Positions 53,361 through 62,836 of a stretch of DNA of 64,000 bases are shown here, one piece after another (the stretch's first letter is position 1; each line of letters opens with the position of its first letter). Under the pieces are notes generated by a model, which saw only the letters and a program-made list of their open reading frames with translations, searched no databases and was not told where the DNA came from. The stretch comes from an uncultured Pirellulales bacterium (GTDB taxonomy: Bacteria > Planctomycetota > Planctomycetia > Pirellulales > Thermoguttaceae). Both the position numbers and the translations under genes were made by a program. Location: contig CALLPE010000020.1 in assembly GCA_938015445.1 (NCBI GenBank), positions 1-64,000 of the forward strand, read 5' to 3'.

Positions 53361-53647
53361 TTTTGCTTATCGGTCGACTCGGCTTTGACTTGCGGCGCCA
53401 GCGTTGTCTTAATACTTCGGAATTCGGCGTCGGTTAGCACACCCTGAGAATGCATTTGGCGGAACTTTGTCAGCAAATCGCTGGCCGACGGTTCCTGTTT
53501 TGTCGAGTTGGCGCGAACTTGCGCTATCAGGTACAGCGCCATCACGAGCAAGATGGCCACACCCGCCAGCCCGGCCACCAGGCCCTCGATGCTGCCTTCC
53601 GCCTCCGGGCCGACGAACCGTCCCAGCCAACCAGCCATCTGGTCCAT
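53351..53647 (-). CDS. Small membrane protein with SHOCT-like C-terminus
   Basis: The 98-residue product (MDQMAGWLGRFVGPEAEGSI) has one membrane helix (about 25-45, GLAGVAILLVMALYLIAQV). The short C-terminal helical motif DLLTKFRQMHSQGVLTDAEF RSIKTTL is SHOCT-like, as found in many small membrane proteins. Function unknown. ATG 53647 is chosen; ATG 53638 or 53677 are possible. It lies upstream of clpX on the same strand with a repeat-rich gap of 186 bases. Confidence 0.62.
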   Translation of the reverse strand: MDQMAGWLGRFVGPEAEGSIEGLVAGLAGVAILLVMALYLIAQVRANSTKQEPSASDLLTKFRQMHSQGVLTDAEFRSIKTTLAPQVKAESTDKQNAD

Positions 53648-54317
53648 GTCCGTGCCGATCCTTGTCGCAGAAGACACAACCGCGCCACAGAGGCCCCAAC
53701 AGTTACGGTCGTTGCAGCCGGACGACTCGAGCCGCAGCCTGGTCTTGCTGATGTGCGCTTTTTTCGACGGCGACCATCTGGCGCCGATGCCAATGGAGCA
53801 ATACGGGCAACTGTCGACTGGCGGTTGGCCATCCCCGCCAAGGCGGTCCAGAGCCTTGCCCCAACTCTACAGTGAATTATGCCCGGCAGGTGCGCAGAAG
53901 TCCAGAAACAAACACAACTCCGGCATGTAGCAGCCTGCTATAGAGCACGTCAACCTGCGAGGACTCGCACGAGGGGACTAGGACGCGCACGAGGGAAAAC
54001 GGCGGCTAACTCGACGCGGCCACCAAGCTGTTTCTACCGTGCCTCGGCGGTAGTGCGGCCAACGGCCGAACATTGCCAACGGCGTCCGGCTCGACTAGAT
54101 TATGGGGAAACTACCAGATGCGTCGTTGGGCGGCAGGGCTGTGGGCCAGGCGGTGATGTTCACAGCTTTGCGGCGGACGGCATTGCCTGCCACGGGGCAG
54201 GGTTCCGCCGCTCGGACTGTTCGGCCGATAAACCCCCAACGGACCGCAGGAACACCGTCAGGCGGACCAGCGGCGCAAACGGCACAACGGGCAAATATGC
54301 GGCAGGAGTCACTCGAG
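53648..54317. other. Divergent gap between the small membrane protein and the first oxidoreductase
   Basis: About 670 bases without a supported gene. The open frame running into the oxidoreductase from 54102 lacks family features before 54318, so it is treated as a shadow. Confidence 0.55.
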
Positions 54318-55715
54318 ATGCAACAATCCGAACAGTACAGCGGCAAAAGCACAAACGGACACTCCATCGCGCAACCTGCCCAGGCGGCAACTTCGCACGG
54401 GCTGGCGGCGATGCCACGACCGGCAAGTGGCAACTCGGTTTCGCGCAGAAGGTTCCTGGCTTGCTCCGGCTGTGGGGTGGCGGTGCCATATCTTATCAGT
54501 TCGAGGGCTTGGGGGGCCGACGGCCCGCCACCTAGCCAGCGCATCACCACGGCGCTGATCGGTTCCGGTAGCCGGGGTCAGCAGATCATGGCCGGTGGCG
54601 ATCGTGTGCTGGCCGTGTGCGATGTGGACGCCAAACGCCGCGAGGAGGCCCGGCAGCAGATCGACGCCCTGGCCGGCGACCGAAGCTGCAAGGCGTACAA
54701 CGATTTCCGCGAAGTGCTCGACCGGGAAGACATCGACGGGGTGGTGATCGCCACTCCCGACCACTGGCATGCCTACATGGCCGTGGCGGCTATCAAGGCC
54801 GGCAAGGCCGTGTACGTAGAAAAGCCGATGACCCTTACCGTTCGCGAAGGCCGCATCATGGCGCAGGTCGTCCGCCGCTACAACGGCATCTTGCAGGTGG
54901 GCAGCCAGCAACGGACCGACGAAAAGTTTATTCGGGCCTGCGAGTTGGTGCGCAACGGTCGGTTGGGCAAGCTGAAAACGATCAAGGTGATGATCGTCGC
55001 CCGGGCCGGCAAAAACGCGGGTCCCTGGAAACCGCAGCCGGTGCCGCCCGAGTTGGACTACGATCTATGGCTCGGCCCGGCCCCCTGGGCGCCGTATCAC
55101 AAGGACCGCTGCCATTACAATTTCCGTTTCGTAAGCGACTATTCCGGCGGCGACATGACCAATTGGGGGGCGCACCATCTGGATATCGTGCAATGGGCGT
55201 TGGGTGCCGACGAGTCCGGCCCGGTAGAGGTCTTCGCCCAAGGCAAACGCAACCCCGACGGACTGCACGACGCATACTACGATGTATCTGCCGAGTATGT
55301 GTATGCCGACGGAGTGAAGGTAATTCTGGGCAGCGCCTCGACTGGCATCCGCACCGGCGGCGTGCGCTTCGAGGGGAGCGAAGGGTGGATATACGTCAGC
55401 CGTGAACAGCTCGACGCGGAACCGAAATCGCTGCTGACCAGCACCATCGGACCCGACGAAATCCACCTGGCCCCGGAAAGTACCGCCGGTACGCACATGG
55501 GCATTTGGCTCGATGCCATCCGTAAGCGATCGCCGCGGCTGGTCAACGTACCGGTCGAGGTAGGACACCGCTCCACCACCGTGTGCCACTTGGCCAACAT
55601 TTCTATGGAACTGGGACGAAAGATCCATTGGGACCCGGTTGCTGAGCAAGCAATCGGCGACGACGAGGCCAATCAAATGCTTTGGCGCGCGGCCCGCCAG
55701 CCGTGGCGATTGTGA
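54318..55715 (+). CDS. Tat-exported Gfo/Idh/MocA-family oxidoreductase
   Basis: The 465-residue product has an N-terminal twin-arginine signal (SVSRRRFLACSGCGVAVPYL). A Rossmann fold (TTALIGSGSRGQQIMAGGD, AVCDVDAKRREEARQQ) and the family EKP motif (AGKAVYVEKPMTLTVREGRI) follow. The C-terminal sheet has DYDLWLGPAPWAPYHKDRCH, GGDMTNWGAHHLDIVQWALG and GIRTGGVRFEGSEGWIYV. It is an NAD(P)-dependent sugar or inositol dehydrogenase-like enzyme; substrate unknown. ATG 54318 has GGAG about 8 bases upstream. Its stop codon begins a 17-base duplicated unit. A paralogue follows after 154 bases. Confidence 0.9.
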   Translation: MQQSEQYSGKSTNGHSIAQPAQAATSHGLAAMPRPASGNSVSRRRFLACSGCGVAVPYLISSRAWGADGPPPSQRITTALIGSGSRGQQIMAGGDRVLAVCDVDAKRREEARQQIDALAGDRSCKAYNDFREVLDREDIDGVVIATPDHWHAYMAVAAIKAGKAVYVEKPMTLTVREGRIMAQVVRRYNGILQVGSQQRTDEKFIRACELVRNGRLGKLKTIKVMIVARAGKNAGPWKPQPVPPELDYDLWLGPAPWAPYHKDRCHYNFRFVSDYSGGDMTNWGAHHLDIVQWALGADESGPVEVFAQGKRNPDGLHDAYYDVSAEYVYADGVKVILGSASTGIRTGGVRFEGSEGWIYVSREQLDAEPKSLLTSTIGPDEIHLAPESTAGTHMGIWLDAIRKRSPRLVNVPVEVGHRSTTVCHLANISMELGRKIHWDPVAEQAIGDDEANQMLWRAARQPWRL

Positions 55716-55746
55716 TGGCGCAAGACCTGTGATGGCGCAACACCCC
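55713..55746 (+). repeat. 17-base duplication beginning with the stop codon
   Basis: Units start at 55713 (TGA stop of the oxidoreductase) and 55730, with shared TGATGGCGCAA followed by variable bases. A stop-codon-containing duplication again. Confidence 0.75.
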
Positions 55747-55869
55747 CGCGGCGCAATCCACCGAAGCAAAAAGGCTGCTTTGGCTACTGCGTGGGGGTGG
55801 CACGGCCGCGGCGCGTGTGCATAGGGCAATCTGCGGACAGTTTGATGCCTTGTTAAGGAGGAAGATAGC

Positions 55870-57210
55870 GTGCCAAGTTCATCGGCGTCGAAAATCTCCC
55901 GGCGCAGACTGCTGCGGATGGCCGGCAAAATAGGGGCCGCCGCGGCGTTGCCGCAGTTGGTGCCGGCTGTTGCTTTGGGACGGGCCGACCGTCCACCTCC
56001 CAGCCAGCGTGTAACAATGGCTTATATCGGCGTGGGTCCGCGCGGATTGCTCAACTGCCAGGAAGCGCTTGGCTGCCCGGAAGCCCAGGTGGTGGCCGTC
56101 TGCGACGTCTGGCAACACGTGCTCCAGCGCGCCAAGCAGACGGTCGACGCGCATTACGGGAACACGGACTGCAAGACATACGTCGATTTCCGCGAGATTC
56201 TCCAGCGCGACGACATCGACGCCGTCAGCATCGCCTCGCCCGACCACTGGCACGTGCCGATGACCATCTTGGCCGCCAAGGCCGGAAAAGACGTTTCGGT
56301 CGAGAAGCCGCTGGGCGTGTGCATCGGCGAAGACTTGCTGTGCCGCCAGGTGATTAAACGATACCATCGGGTGTTTCAATATGGGACCGAAGCTCGGTCC
56401 AGCGCGGCCTGCCGCTTGGGCGCGGAACTGGTGCGCAACGGATACATCGGCCAAATCAAGCACATTCGCGTCAAAGCCCCCAACAGTGCCCGCGGCGGTT
56501 CGACGAAGCCGTTGCCTGTGCCAGACGGACTGAATTACGATTTATGGCTCGGGCCTGCGCCGTGGCGTCCTTACACCGGTTGCCCCAATAGCGGCGGCAA
56601 TTGGTTCCACGTGTACGATTACGCCATTGGGTTCATCGCTGGCTGGGGCGCTCATCCGCTGGATTTGCTCCAGTGGGCCTTCGACACGCACGAGCAAGGC
56701 CTTTGGGAGGTGGAAGGCAAAGGCGTCATCCCCGACCGGGGCTGTAACGACGTGGTGATTGATTGGGACGTCCGCATCAGCTTCGCTAGCGGCGTGACGA
56801 TGGAATATTGGGCCGAGGGCGTGGCGAAGGACGAAGAGCCCCGATTGGCGAAACTGGGTAACTATGCACAATTGATAGGCGAAGAGGGCTGGGTGGCCTT
56901 GTATTACGCCTCGATGGACTGCCAACCGGCCTCGTTGCGCAGCGTCACGCTGGGTTCAAATGCGGTCCGCTTGCCGGTCAGCGAGGGCCAAGAGAGGAAC
57001 TTTATTCGGGCAGTGCGTACGCGGGAGACGCCGGTCAGCAATATCGACGACGCTGTACACAGCGACATCGTAAGCCACGTGTGCGAACTGGCCGTCCGGC
57101 TAGGGCGCAAGCTGGTTTGGGACCCGAGCGAGGAGAAGTTTGTCGGCGACCCGCAGGCCCAGCAGATGATGCATAGGGCTTATCGTCACCCGTGGCATTT
57201 GCGGCCTTGA
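55870..57210 (+). CDS. Second Tat-exported Gfo/Idh/MocA-family oxidoreductase
   Basis: The 446-residue product (GTG 55870) has a twin-arginine signal KISRRRLLRMAGKIGAAAAL. A Rossmann fold (TMAYIGVGPRGLLNCQEALG, AVCDVWQHVLQRAKQTV) and the EKP motif (AGKDVSVEKPLGVCIGEDLL) follow. NYDLWLGPAPWRPYTGCPNS, FIAGWGAHPLDLLQWAFDTH and the C-terminal AVRLGRKLVWDPSEEKFVGD close the domain. AAGGAGG sits 8 bases upstream. It shares PPPSQR after the signal and the closing LGRK.xWDP motif with the previous gene, so the two arose by tandem duplication. It probably acts with it outside the inner membrane. Confidence 0.9.
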   Translation: MPSSSASKISRRRLLRMAGKIGAAAALPQLVPAVALGRADRPPPSQRVTMAYIGVGPRGLLNCQEALGCPEAQVVAVCDVWQHVLQRAKQTVDAHYGNTDCKTYVDFREILQRDDIDAVSIASPDHWHVPMTILAAKAGKDVSVEKPLGVCIGEDLLCRQVIKRYHRVFQYGTEARSSAACRLGAELVRNGYIGQIKHIRVKAPNSARGGSTKPLPVPDGLNYDLWLGPAPWRPYTGCPNSGGNWFHVYDYAIGFIAGWGAHPLDLLQWAFDTHEQGLWEVEGKGVIPDRGCNDVVIDWDVRISFASGVTMEYWAEGVAKDEEPRLAKLGNYAQLIGEEGWVALYYASMDCQPASLRSVTLGSNAVRLPVSEGQERNFIRAVRTRETPVSNIDDAVHSDIVSHVCELAVRLGRKLVWDPSEEKFVGDPQAQQMMHRAYRHPWHLRP

Positions 57211-57229
57211 GCTGCGCAGTGCCGTTCTG

Positions 57230-57265
57230 ATTATCGAGGTGTTTCAGCTTATCGAGGAGTTTCCG
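57230..57265 (+). repeat. 18-base duplication upstream of aroH
   Basis: Units 57230-57247 and 57248-57265 share TTATCGAGG and GTTTC. The second copy carries GAGGAG, which could serve as the aroH ribosome binding site. Confidence 0.75.
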
Positions 57266-57270
57266 CGGCG

Positions 57271-57711
57271 ATGTTATGTCGTGGTGTGCGTGGTGCGACG
57301 ACAGCCGATGACAATACGCCGGAAGCGATTCTCACCGCTACGCGGCAGTTACTGGCCCTGATGGTGCGGCTGAACGGCATCGAACCGGACGACGTGGCCA
57401 GCGCGATCTTCACCACCACGCCCGACCTGAACGCAGAGTTTCCCGCTCTTGCCGCCCGGCAGCTCGGGTGGTTCGACGTAGCCTTGATGTGCCTGCACGA
57501 GTTGGACGTGCCCGGTGCGTTGCCGCGCTGTATCCGTATCCTGCTGCATTGGAATACCGACAAGCCGGCCAACCAGATCGTCCACGTTTACATCAAAGGC
57601 GCCGCAGGTCTGCGACCCGACCGTTCCCAACTCCCACCGGTAGATTGGAGCGAACTGGAAGCCTGGATCGCCGAGCACATCAACGAGCTGGCTAAGCCCA
57701 TCCGCAAGTGA
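57271..57711 (+). CDS. aroH: Chorismate mutase, AroH class
   Basis: The 146-residue product ([20 protein letters not shown]) matches the B. subtilis AroH type rather than the AroQ type. [13 protein letters not shown] holds the active-site Arg, with [37 protein letters not shown] and [26 protein letters not shown] completes the fold. It rearranges chorismate to prephenate for Phe and Tyr. AroH is a short trimer-forming protein, and the length fits, with a C-terminal extension of about 20 residues. Confidence 0.94.
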   Translation: MLCRGVRGATTADDNTPEAILTATRQLLALMVRLNGIEPDDVASAIFTTTPDLNAEFPALAARQLGWFDVALMCLHELDVPGALPRCIRILLHWNTDKPANQIVHVYIKGAAGLRPDRSQLPPVDWSELEAWIAEHINELAKPIRK

Positions 57712-57742
57712 AGCAGCGGTGCCAACGTTTGCCGAAAGCCAG

Positions 57743-58525
57743 TTACGGGCTGTGTTCAGCTTTCAGATACTGGTTAATGGGGACCGGCTGGAAACCGACC
57801 AGCCAGTGGCGGACCTCGCGGATGCGCTGCAAATCGGCATCGGTCAATGTAGTGCTCCAGCGGTGCTGGCTGCGGAGAGTGGTTTGCTTTTGGCCGTTCT
57901 TGCTGGTGGAACTAATGGTCAAATCGACCTGTTCCGGCAGAATCGCCCGCCGCGCCAAATGCTCGTTCAGCGCCAAGCGAGGGAAGGGCAACCGCGAGCC
58001 GGGATTCAACAGCGCATTGATCTGAGCCGAGCCATCAGCAAACAAAGTGTATTGGCGAAGCATTTCGGGGTCTTCCGCGCGGCGGCCTTCTACCCGATAG
58101 CTGATCCACGTGCTGCTGGCCGAAAGGCTGCTGCGCGTCGGGTCGAACTGTAGCTCGAATTGCGGATTGGCCGAAAAGCGAATCACCGGGTCGCGCTGGT
58201 TCTCGGCCCAGCGCCTAAGCTGCTGGCAGAAAGCAGCCAGGTCGGCTTTGCTCAACGCCGTGCGCACTTTGCGCTGAGGGTCCAACAGGGTGAACATCTC
58301 GGCTTGGGTGTCGTAAACGATCAACTCCGGCGGACGGCGAAGAAAATCGTACACTACTCCGCCCTGGAACAGCGTGATGCTTTGAGCGATCGGCTCTTGC
58401 TTGTCGGCGGCGAATACGCTGTTATCGACGCGAAAATCGGCAGCCGACGCCGCAGCAGCCACCGCTAAGATGATCGCCGCACAACAGGCCACGCACACTT
58501 TCCGTAACGCTAGACGCCGATTCAT
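57743..58525 (-). CDS. Secreted protein of unknown function
   Basis: The 260-residue product begins MNRRLALRKVCVACCAAIIL with a signal peptide ending near AASAADFRVD. The mature part is alpha/beta with VDNSVFAADKQEPIAQSITL, YDTQAEMFTLLDPQRKVR, LSKADLAAFCQQLRRWAEN and WISYRVEGRRAEDPEMLRQY. No domain recognised. ATG 58525 is chosen because it starts the signal peptide; the longer open frame to 58729 is not supported. It converges on aroH with 31 bases between the stops. Confidence 0.68.
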   Translation of the reverse strand: MNRRLALRKVCVACCAAIILAVAAAASAADFRVDNSVFAADKQEPIAQSITLFQGGVVYDFLRRPPELIVYDTQAEMFTLLDPQRKVRTALSKADLAAFCQQLRRWAENQRDPVIRFSANPQFELQFDPTRSSLSASSTWISYRVEGRRAEDPEMLRQYTLFADGSAQINALLNPGSRLPFPRLALNEHLARRAILPEQVDLTISSTSKNGQKQTTLRSQHRWSTTLTDADLQRIREVRHWLVGFQPVPINQYLKAEHSP

Positions 58526-58879
58526 ACACGGGTTCCGTTTGTAGCTTCTTTGCGGCATAAGAGGGATGTCGGCGGCTGACGGCCGGCAGACATTTGGCAT
58601 TACTGGCCACAAGGGTGCGGAAGCATAACTATAGCCTGCCGAACATGTAAAGGTGTGTTGTGGCCGACAGTGATGTCTTTCCGCGCGCTGGCTCACCGAG
58701 CTGCTAAACGCAACCAACCACGCTGCCAAGTGGTATTTGTTGGCTTACTAGGGAGGGGGGCAAATGGCCAAGCTGCCAAACTAAGCCACAAGCTGTGGTC
58801 GGGGGATTTGGGCTATGTCCGCGCGGCTGTGCGGCGGTGCGTACCGCACGACCGTTTTCATACTGAATGCTTTGCGGAA

Positions 58880-58968
58880 AGACTTCGTACAAAGAGACTT
58901 CGTATTGCAAAGAGACTTCGTACTGCAAAGAGAGTTCGTACTGCAAGAACACTTCGTATTGCAAAAAG
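58880..58968. repeat. Five-copy array with unequal unit length (15-19 bases)
   Basis: Units share the core ACTTCGTAYTGCAAAG and vary in spacing: the first lacks three bases. It continues as a diverged end at 58968. Confidence 0.8.
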
Positions 58969-59053
58969 CTAGCTTCATTATGCCACAAGCAGGGTTTGTG
59001 CCTGTACGAACGTATCATAAACCCCTGGAGTTTACCCAGTGCCGCGCTACCAC

Positions 59054-59103
59054 GAATAAGTGTTACTGCTGAAGGTGAGAATAAGTGCTACTGCTGAAAG
59101 TGA
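59054..59103. repeat. 25-base tandem pair
   Basis: Units 59054-59078 and 59079-59103 (core GAATAAGTG and TACTGCTGAA) differ at two positions. Confidence 0.85.
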
Positions 59104-59488
59104 TTCGAGTCCGTGTACTTCGGTGGGCACTGCAAGCGTTGATAGCACCGTTGCGTTTTGGCTATCAGCTTAAACACCTCGACCAGTCGCTCGGCGCACC
59201 GTAAATTGCCGCAAATCCAAAGCCAATTAACAAATCCTGGCCAAATCGACACTGGGTAAACTACAGATAAGCCCGGCTTGTATCGAAACGCGTGTATTTG
59301 CTACCATCGGCAAGAATAGAACGGTCGACGGCAACACGCACTGCCCGACAACAGCCCGGAGCATCGGTCGGGTAACACGTGCGGCGAGATAAAATACCAC
59401 AACTGCGATGAGTGCATGGCATGGCGAATAGTGCACGGCGGCGCAGTATGCGCAAAATGGGTGAATCTAGTCGAATACAGCTAAAAAC

Positions 59489-60658
59489 ATGACGACCGTT
59501 AGCCAGATCGACACGAAGCGGGCTGAGCCTCCATCCGGCTCACCCGACAGGCCGTGGATTCCCCGCTTTTGGAGCGGCATCAACATCTCTGGTTGGTACG
59601 GTCTGTTGTGGCGGAACAGGTTCGCCATCGGGCCGCGTTCCTGGGGAATGGCTGCCGTGCTTTCGCTGCTGGCGGTCTTCAATTCCGTGCTGTGGCTGAT
59701 CCAGGAACTGGTGCTCGGACGGCGTATTCGGCGAACCCAATTGGTGGCTGACCCCATATTCGTGATCGGACACTGGCGGTCTGGCACAACGTTGTTGCAC
59801 GAACTGCTGGCGTTGGACCCGCGGCACACCTATCCAGACACTTATGCTTCGTTTGCACCCAACCATTTTCTGATCTCCGGCTGGTTGTTTCGTCCGCTGC
59901 TTAAATATCTTTTGCCGGCCCGGCGCCCGATGGACAACATGCCCGCCGGTTGGGACCGTCCCCAAGAGGACGAGTTTGCGCTGTGCAACATGGGCGAGCG
60001 TTCCCCATACCTGACGATTACCTTCGCCAATCGGCCGCCGCAGGATCAGCAATATCTCACGCTGGAAGGTTTGCCGCCGGCGGCAGTCCAACGCTGGCAG
60101 CAGCGATTGCTGTGGTTTCTGAAGTGCTTGACGCTGCGACGGCCAAAACGGATTGTGCTCAAGTCGCCTGCGCACACTTGTCGGATTCGGGTGCTGCTGG
60201 AGATGTTTCCCAACGCAAAGTTCGTACACATCGTGCGCGATCCGCTGGTGCTTTTCCCTTCTACAGTGAACTTGTGGAAGCGGCTGTATTGGGATCAGGG
60301 CTTGCAAACGCCGCGGTACGAAGGTTTGGAAGAATACATTTTCCAAACCCTGGTGCAGATGTACGAGGTCTTTTGGCGCGACCAGCACCTATTGCGGCCC
60401 GGGCAATTCTGCCAGGTGCGGTACGAGGATTTGGTGGAAGACCCCATCGGCCAGATGCGCCGGGTGTACGAAGAACTGGAGCTGGGACAGTTCGAGCAGG
60501 TCTTGCCCGCGCTCGAACGATTCGTCGCCAGCCAGGCCGATTACAAGACCAACCGCTACAACGTCTTGCCACAAGTACGTGCAGCTATCGCCCAACGCTG
60601 GGCTGCGTACGCGGAACGCTATGGCTACTGCACGGCAGCCAGCAGCCTGGCCGATTGA
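59489..60658 (+). CDS. Sulfotransferase-family protein
   Basis: The 389-residue product has the sulfotransferase nucleotide-binding motifs. The 5'-phosphosulfate loop is FVIGHWRSGTTLLHELLALD, and the 3'-phosphate site is KFVHIVRDPLVLFPSTVNLW. KSPAHTCRIRVLLEMFPNA, QVRYEDLVEDPIGQM and DYKTNRYNVLPQVRAAI follow. An N-terminal hydrophobic stretch (WGMAAVLSLLAVFNSVLWL, about 52-70) may be a membrane anchor. Substrates would be lipid, glycan or protein using PAPS; unknown here. It is not clustered with sulfate activation genes in the window. Confidence 0.88.
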   Translation: MTTVSQIDTKRAEPPSGSPDRPWIPRFWSGINISGWYGLLWRNRFAIGPRSWGMAAVLSLLAVFNSVLWLIQELVLGRRIRRTQLVADPIFVIGHWRSGTTLLHELLALDPRHTYPDTYASFAPNHFLISGWLFRPLLKYLLPARRPMDNMPAGWDRPQEDEFALCNMGERSPYLTITFANRPPQDQQYLTLEGLPPAAVQRWQQRLLWFLKCLTLRRPKRIVLKSPAHTCRIRVLLEMFPNAKFVHIVRDPLVLFPSTVNLWKRLYWDQGLQTPRYEGLEEYIFQTLVQMYEVFWRDQHLLRPGQFCQVRYEDLVEDPIGQMRRVYEELELGQFEQVLPALERFVASQADYKTNRYNVLPQVRAAIAQRWAAYAERYGYCTAASSLAD

Positions 60659-61373
60659 CGGCACCGCTAGCGCCGAGTGGTTGCCTCTGGCCGGCCAAGG
60701 GCTTGCGGCGCCCAAGCGCCTGGAGTCGGTGCGTTACCGACCGTGGCGATCGAAACGTCAATCTTGTGTTTTCGGCGATTGCGAAAAGTGCCGTGTGAAG
60801 CGGAGGAATCGTCGATTCAGGCCAGAGCAACTATCCTGGCTGGCAACTCATTTCTCCCACCAACTCAGTTACTTGGTGCCTTTGTGTCTTGGTGGTGACG
60901 AAGCTTACCTCTAGGGGGGGCGGACACGAAAATCCGTGGGCGGGCCACGGTTTTCCGTGGGTTAGACCGGCGTTGGAAAACCTACCCTTCGATTCAGCCC
61001 ATGTTGGAACCTATTGTCGTTACATATCTTACGTTCGTTACCTGGCATATCGCTCTGTGTTTGGCATGATTGTTGCTCAAGTGGTGCCTCTGACATCAGG
61101 CTTGCCCAAGCTTGCGCTGGAAGCTGTTGCCCAGAGCCGCCAGCGGTGTACTGTCGCGGCTTACTGTCGCACGGAAGTATAGTTGGTTGGAAGCTGTTTG
61201 GAAGCGATCAGGACGGTCGTTGCGGATGTCAACAGCGCCGCGGCGAAGCAATCGCTGTAGCGTGCCGGGCCAGCGCCGCGGCACAAAGGGCTGCACAAAG
61301 GATTTAGAAATACCGAGCAAGGCTGAGAAGAAGCTGGAAGCGCAACGTCTGGAAATCAATTCGGAGGAATCCC
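60659..61373. other. Gap between the sulfotransferase and hdrC
   Basis: No supported gene. It holds a short hairpin with T run (60934-60954). The operon promoter for hdrCBA should be here but is not assigned. Confidence 0.6.
60934..60954 (+). terminator. Short terminator-like hairpin
   Basis: CCGTGG (60934-60939) pairs with CCACGG (60945-60950), followed by TTTT. The stem is only 6 bp; tentative. Confidence 0.3.
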
Positions 61374-61943
61374 ATGGCTGCTGCCACGGTCGCCGAAAAC
61401 AATACTTTTCGCAACGAAGTGATGGCCGAGACGCCCAATGGACATCGCATGTTGCACTGTCTTCAGTGCGGTACGTGTGGCGGCTCGTGTCCTAGCGGGG
61501 CGGATATGGAGCTGACTCCGCGGGCGCTAATCGCGCTGATAAACGCCGGTCAGCGCGATCGGGTGCTTTCGGCCAATACGATGTGGGCGTGCGTATCCTG
61601 TTATTACTGCACGGTGCGCTGCCCGCAAGAAATTCCGGTAACCGACATCATTTACACGCTCAAACGGCTGTCGATAGCCGAACGGCGGTACAAGGATACC
61701 GACGCCCCGGCACTGGCCAAGACGTTTACCGACTTCGTAGACAAGTACGGACGGAGCTTCGAGTTCGGATTGGCCACCGGCTATCACTTGCTCAGCCGTC
61801 CGCTGAGTGCCCTGAAGATGGGGCCGATGGGCTTTTCGATGTTTACCCGCGGCCGTATGTCATTGCTGCCCACCAAGATACGCAACATCGGGCAGTTGCA
61901 GGCAATCATCCACAAGGCTCGAGAAATAGGAGCGCGCCGGTGA
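61374..61943 (+). CDS. hdrC: Heterodisulfide reductase subunit C-like protein
   Basis: The 189-residue product (MAAATVAENNTFRNEVMAET) carries two [4Fe-4S] motifs: CLQCGTCGGSCPSGADME and CVSCYYCTVRCPQEIPVTD (CxxCxxCxxxCP). These are typical of HdrC, the small electron-transfer subunit. The later helices (ATGYHLLSRPLSALKMGPMG) are characteristic of the bacterial Hdr type. GGAGG lies just before the start. The stop overlaps hdrB by 4 bases. Confidence 0.9.
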   Translation: MAAATVAENNTFRNEVMAETPNGHRMLHCLQCGTCGGSCPSGADMELTPRALIALINAGQRDRVLSANTMWACVSCYYCTVRCPQEIPVTDIIYTLKRLSIAERRYKDTDAPALAKTFTDFVDKYGRSFEFGLATGYHLLSRPLSALKMGPMGFSMFTRGRMSLLPTKIRNIGQLQAIIHKAREIGARR

Positions 61944-62836
61944 AATACGCTTATTACCCCGGATGTTCGCTGGAGTGCAACGCGGCGGCCTACGACATGT
62001 CGGTGCGCGAAGTGGCCGACCTATTGGGCATCCGCTTGCAGGAGATCGACGACTGGAACTGCTGCGGGGCCACCGAGTATTTCAGCCAGGACGAATTGAC
62101 GGCCACGGCCGTCATCGCCCGGAATTTGGCCCTGGTCGATCCGCAACTCAAACAGGTTGTGGCCCCGTGCGCAGCCTGTTACCTGAATCTGAAGAAAACC
62201 GATCGGCTGATGGCCGAACACGCCGATTTCAACCAGAAGGTCAACGAGGCGCTGGCGGCCGGCGGTTTGCATTACCGGCCCGGCACAGTTCAAGTTCGCC
62301 ACATGCTCGACGTAATTTGCGACGACATCGGCGAAGCGGCGGTGCGCGATAAGGTGGTCAAACCGCTTAACGGTTTGCGCGTGGCGCCGTATTACGGATG
62401 CCAGGTGGTGCGTCCCTACCCCGGGGACGAAAATCCAGAATATCCCATGAAAATGGATCACCTTTTAAGTTGGTTGGGGGCCGAAGTGGTCGACTATCCG
62501 GTCAAGGCCCACTGCTGCGGCGGCCACATGACGCAGATTAGCGAACCGCAGGCCTTCGAGCTGATCCGCCGCCTGCTGCAAAGCGCGCAAGACTACGACG
62601 CCGATCTGATCGTCTGCATGTGCCCGATGTGCCAATTGAACCTCGATGGCTATCAGGGTCGCGTCAACGGGTACTTCAACACCGAGTTCAAATTGCCCAT
62701 CGTGTACTTTACGCAGATAATGGGCATCGCTTTCGGGTTGGACCCGAAAAAGCTCGGGTTCGGCAAAGAACTGGTCGCAGCGCTGCCGGTAGTCAGGGCT
62801 AAGGTCAACGGGCTTGCAGCACAGGCGGCACAGTAA
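61940..62836 (+). CDS. hdrB: Heterodisulfide reductase subunit B-like protein (two CCG domains)
   Basis: The 298-residue product (GTG 61940, KYAYYPGCSLECNAAAYDMS) has two CCG domains, each CxnCCGxxCxxC. The first has YYPGCSLE, WNCCGATEY and APCAACY; the second has YYGCQVVRP, HCCGGHM and CMCPMCQLNL. In HdrB these bind the noncubane Fe-S clusters that reduce disulfides. GTGA overlaps hdrC by 4 bases and AGGAG lies 8 bases before it. An open frame extending to 61583 is a shadow of hdrC. The next gene, hdrA, begins 156 bases downstream. Confidence 0.92.
   Translation: MKYAYYPGCSLECNAAAYDMSVREVADLLGIRLQEIDDWNCCGATEYFSQDELTATAVIARNLALVDPQLKQVVAPCAACYLNLKKTDRLMAEHADFNQKVNEALAAGGLHYRPGTVQVRHMLDVICDDIGEAAVRDKVVKPLNGLRVAPYYGCQVVRPYPGDENPEYPMKMDHLLSWLGAEVVDYPVKAHCCGGHMTQISEPQAFELIRRLLQSAQDYDADLIVCMCPMCQLNLDGYQGRVNGYFNTEFKLPIVYFTQIMGIAFGLDPKKLGFGKELVAALPVVRAKVNGLAAQAAQ

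Larger units (their letters stand above)
58526..59488. other. Gap between the secreted protein and the sulfotransferase
   Basis: About 960 bases with no supported gene. It contains the 15 to 19-base array at 58880-58968 and a 25-base tandem pair at 59054-59103. The DNA is more A+T-rich than its neighbours around 58900-59100. Confidence 0.6.

Noticed and set aside
61583-61939. N-terminal extension of hdrB
   Set aside because: It runs through hdrC in another frame; the conserved YYPGC starts right after GTG 61940.
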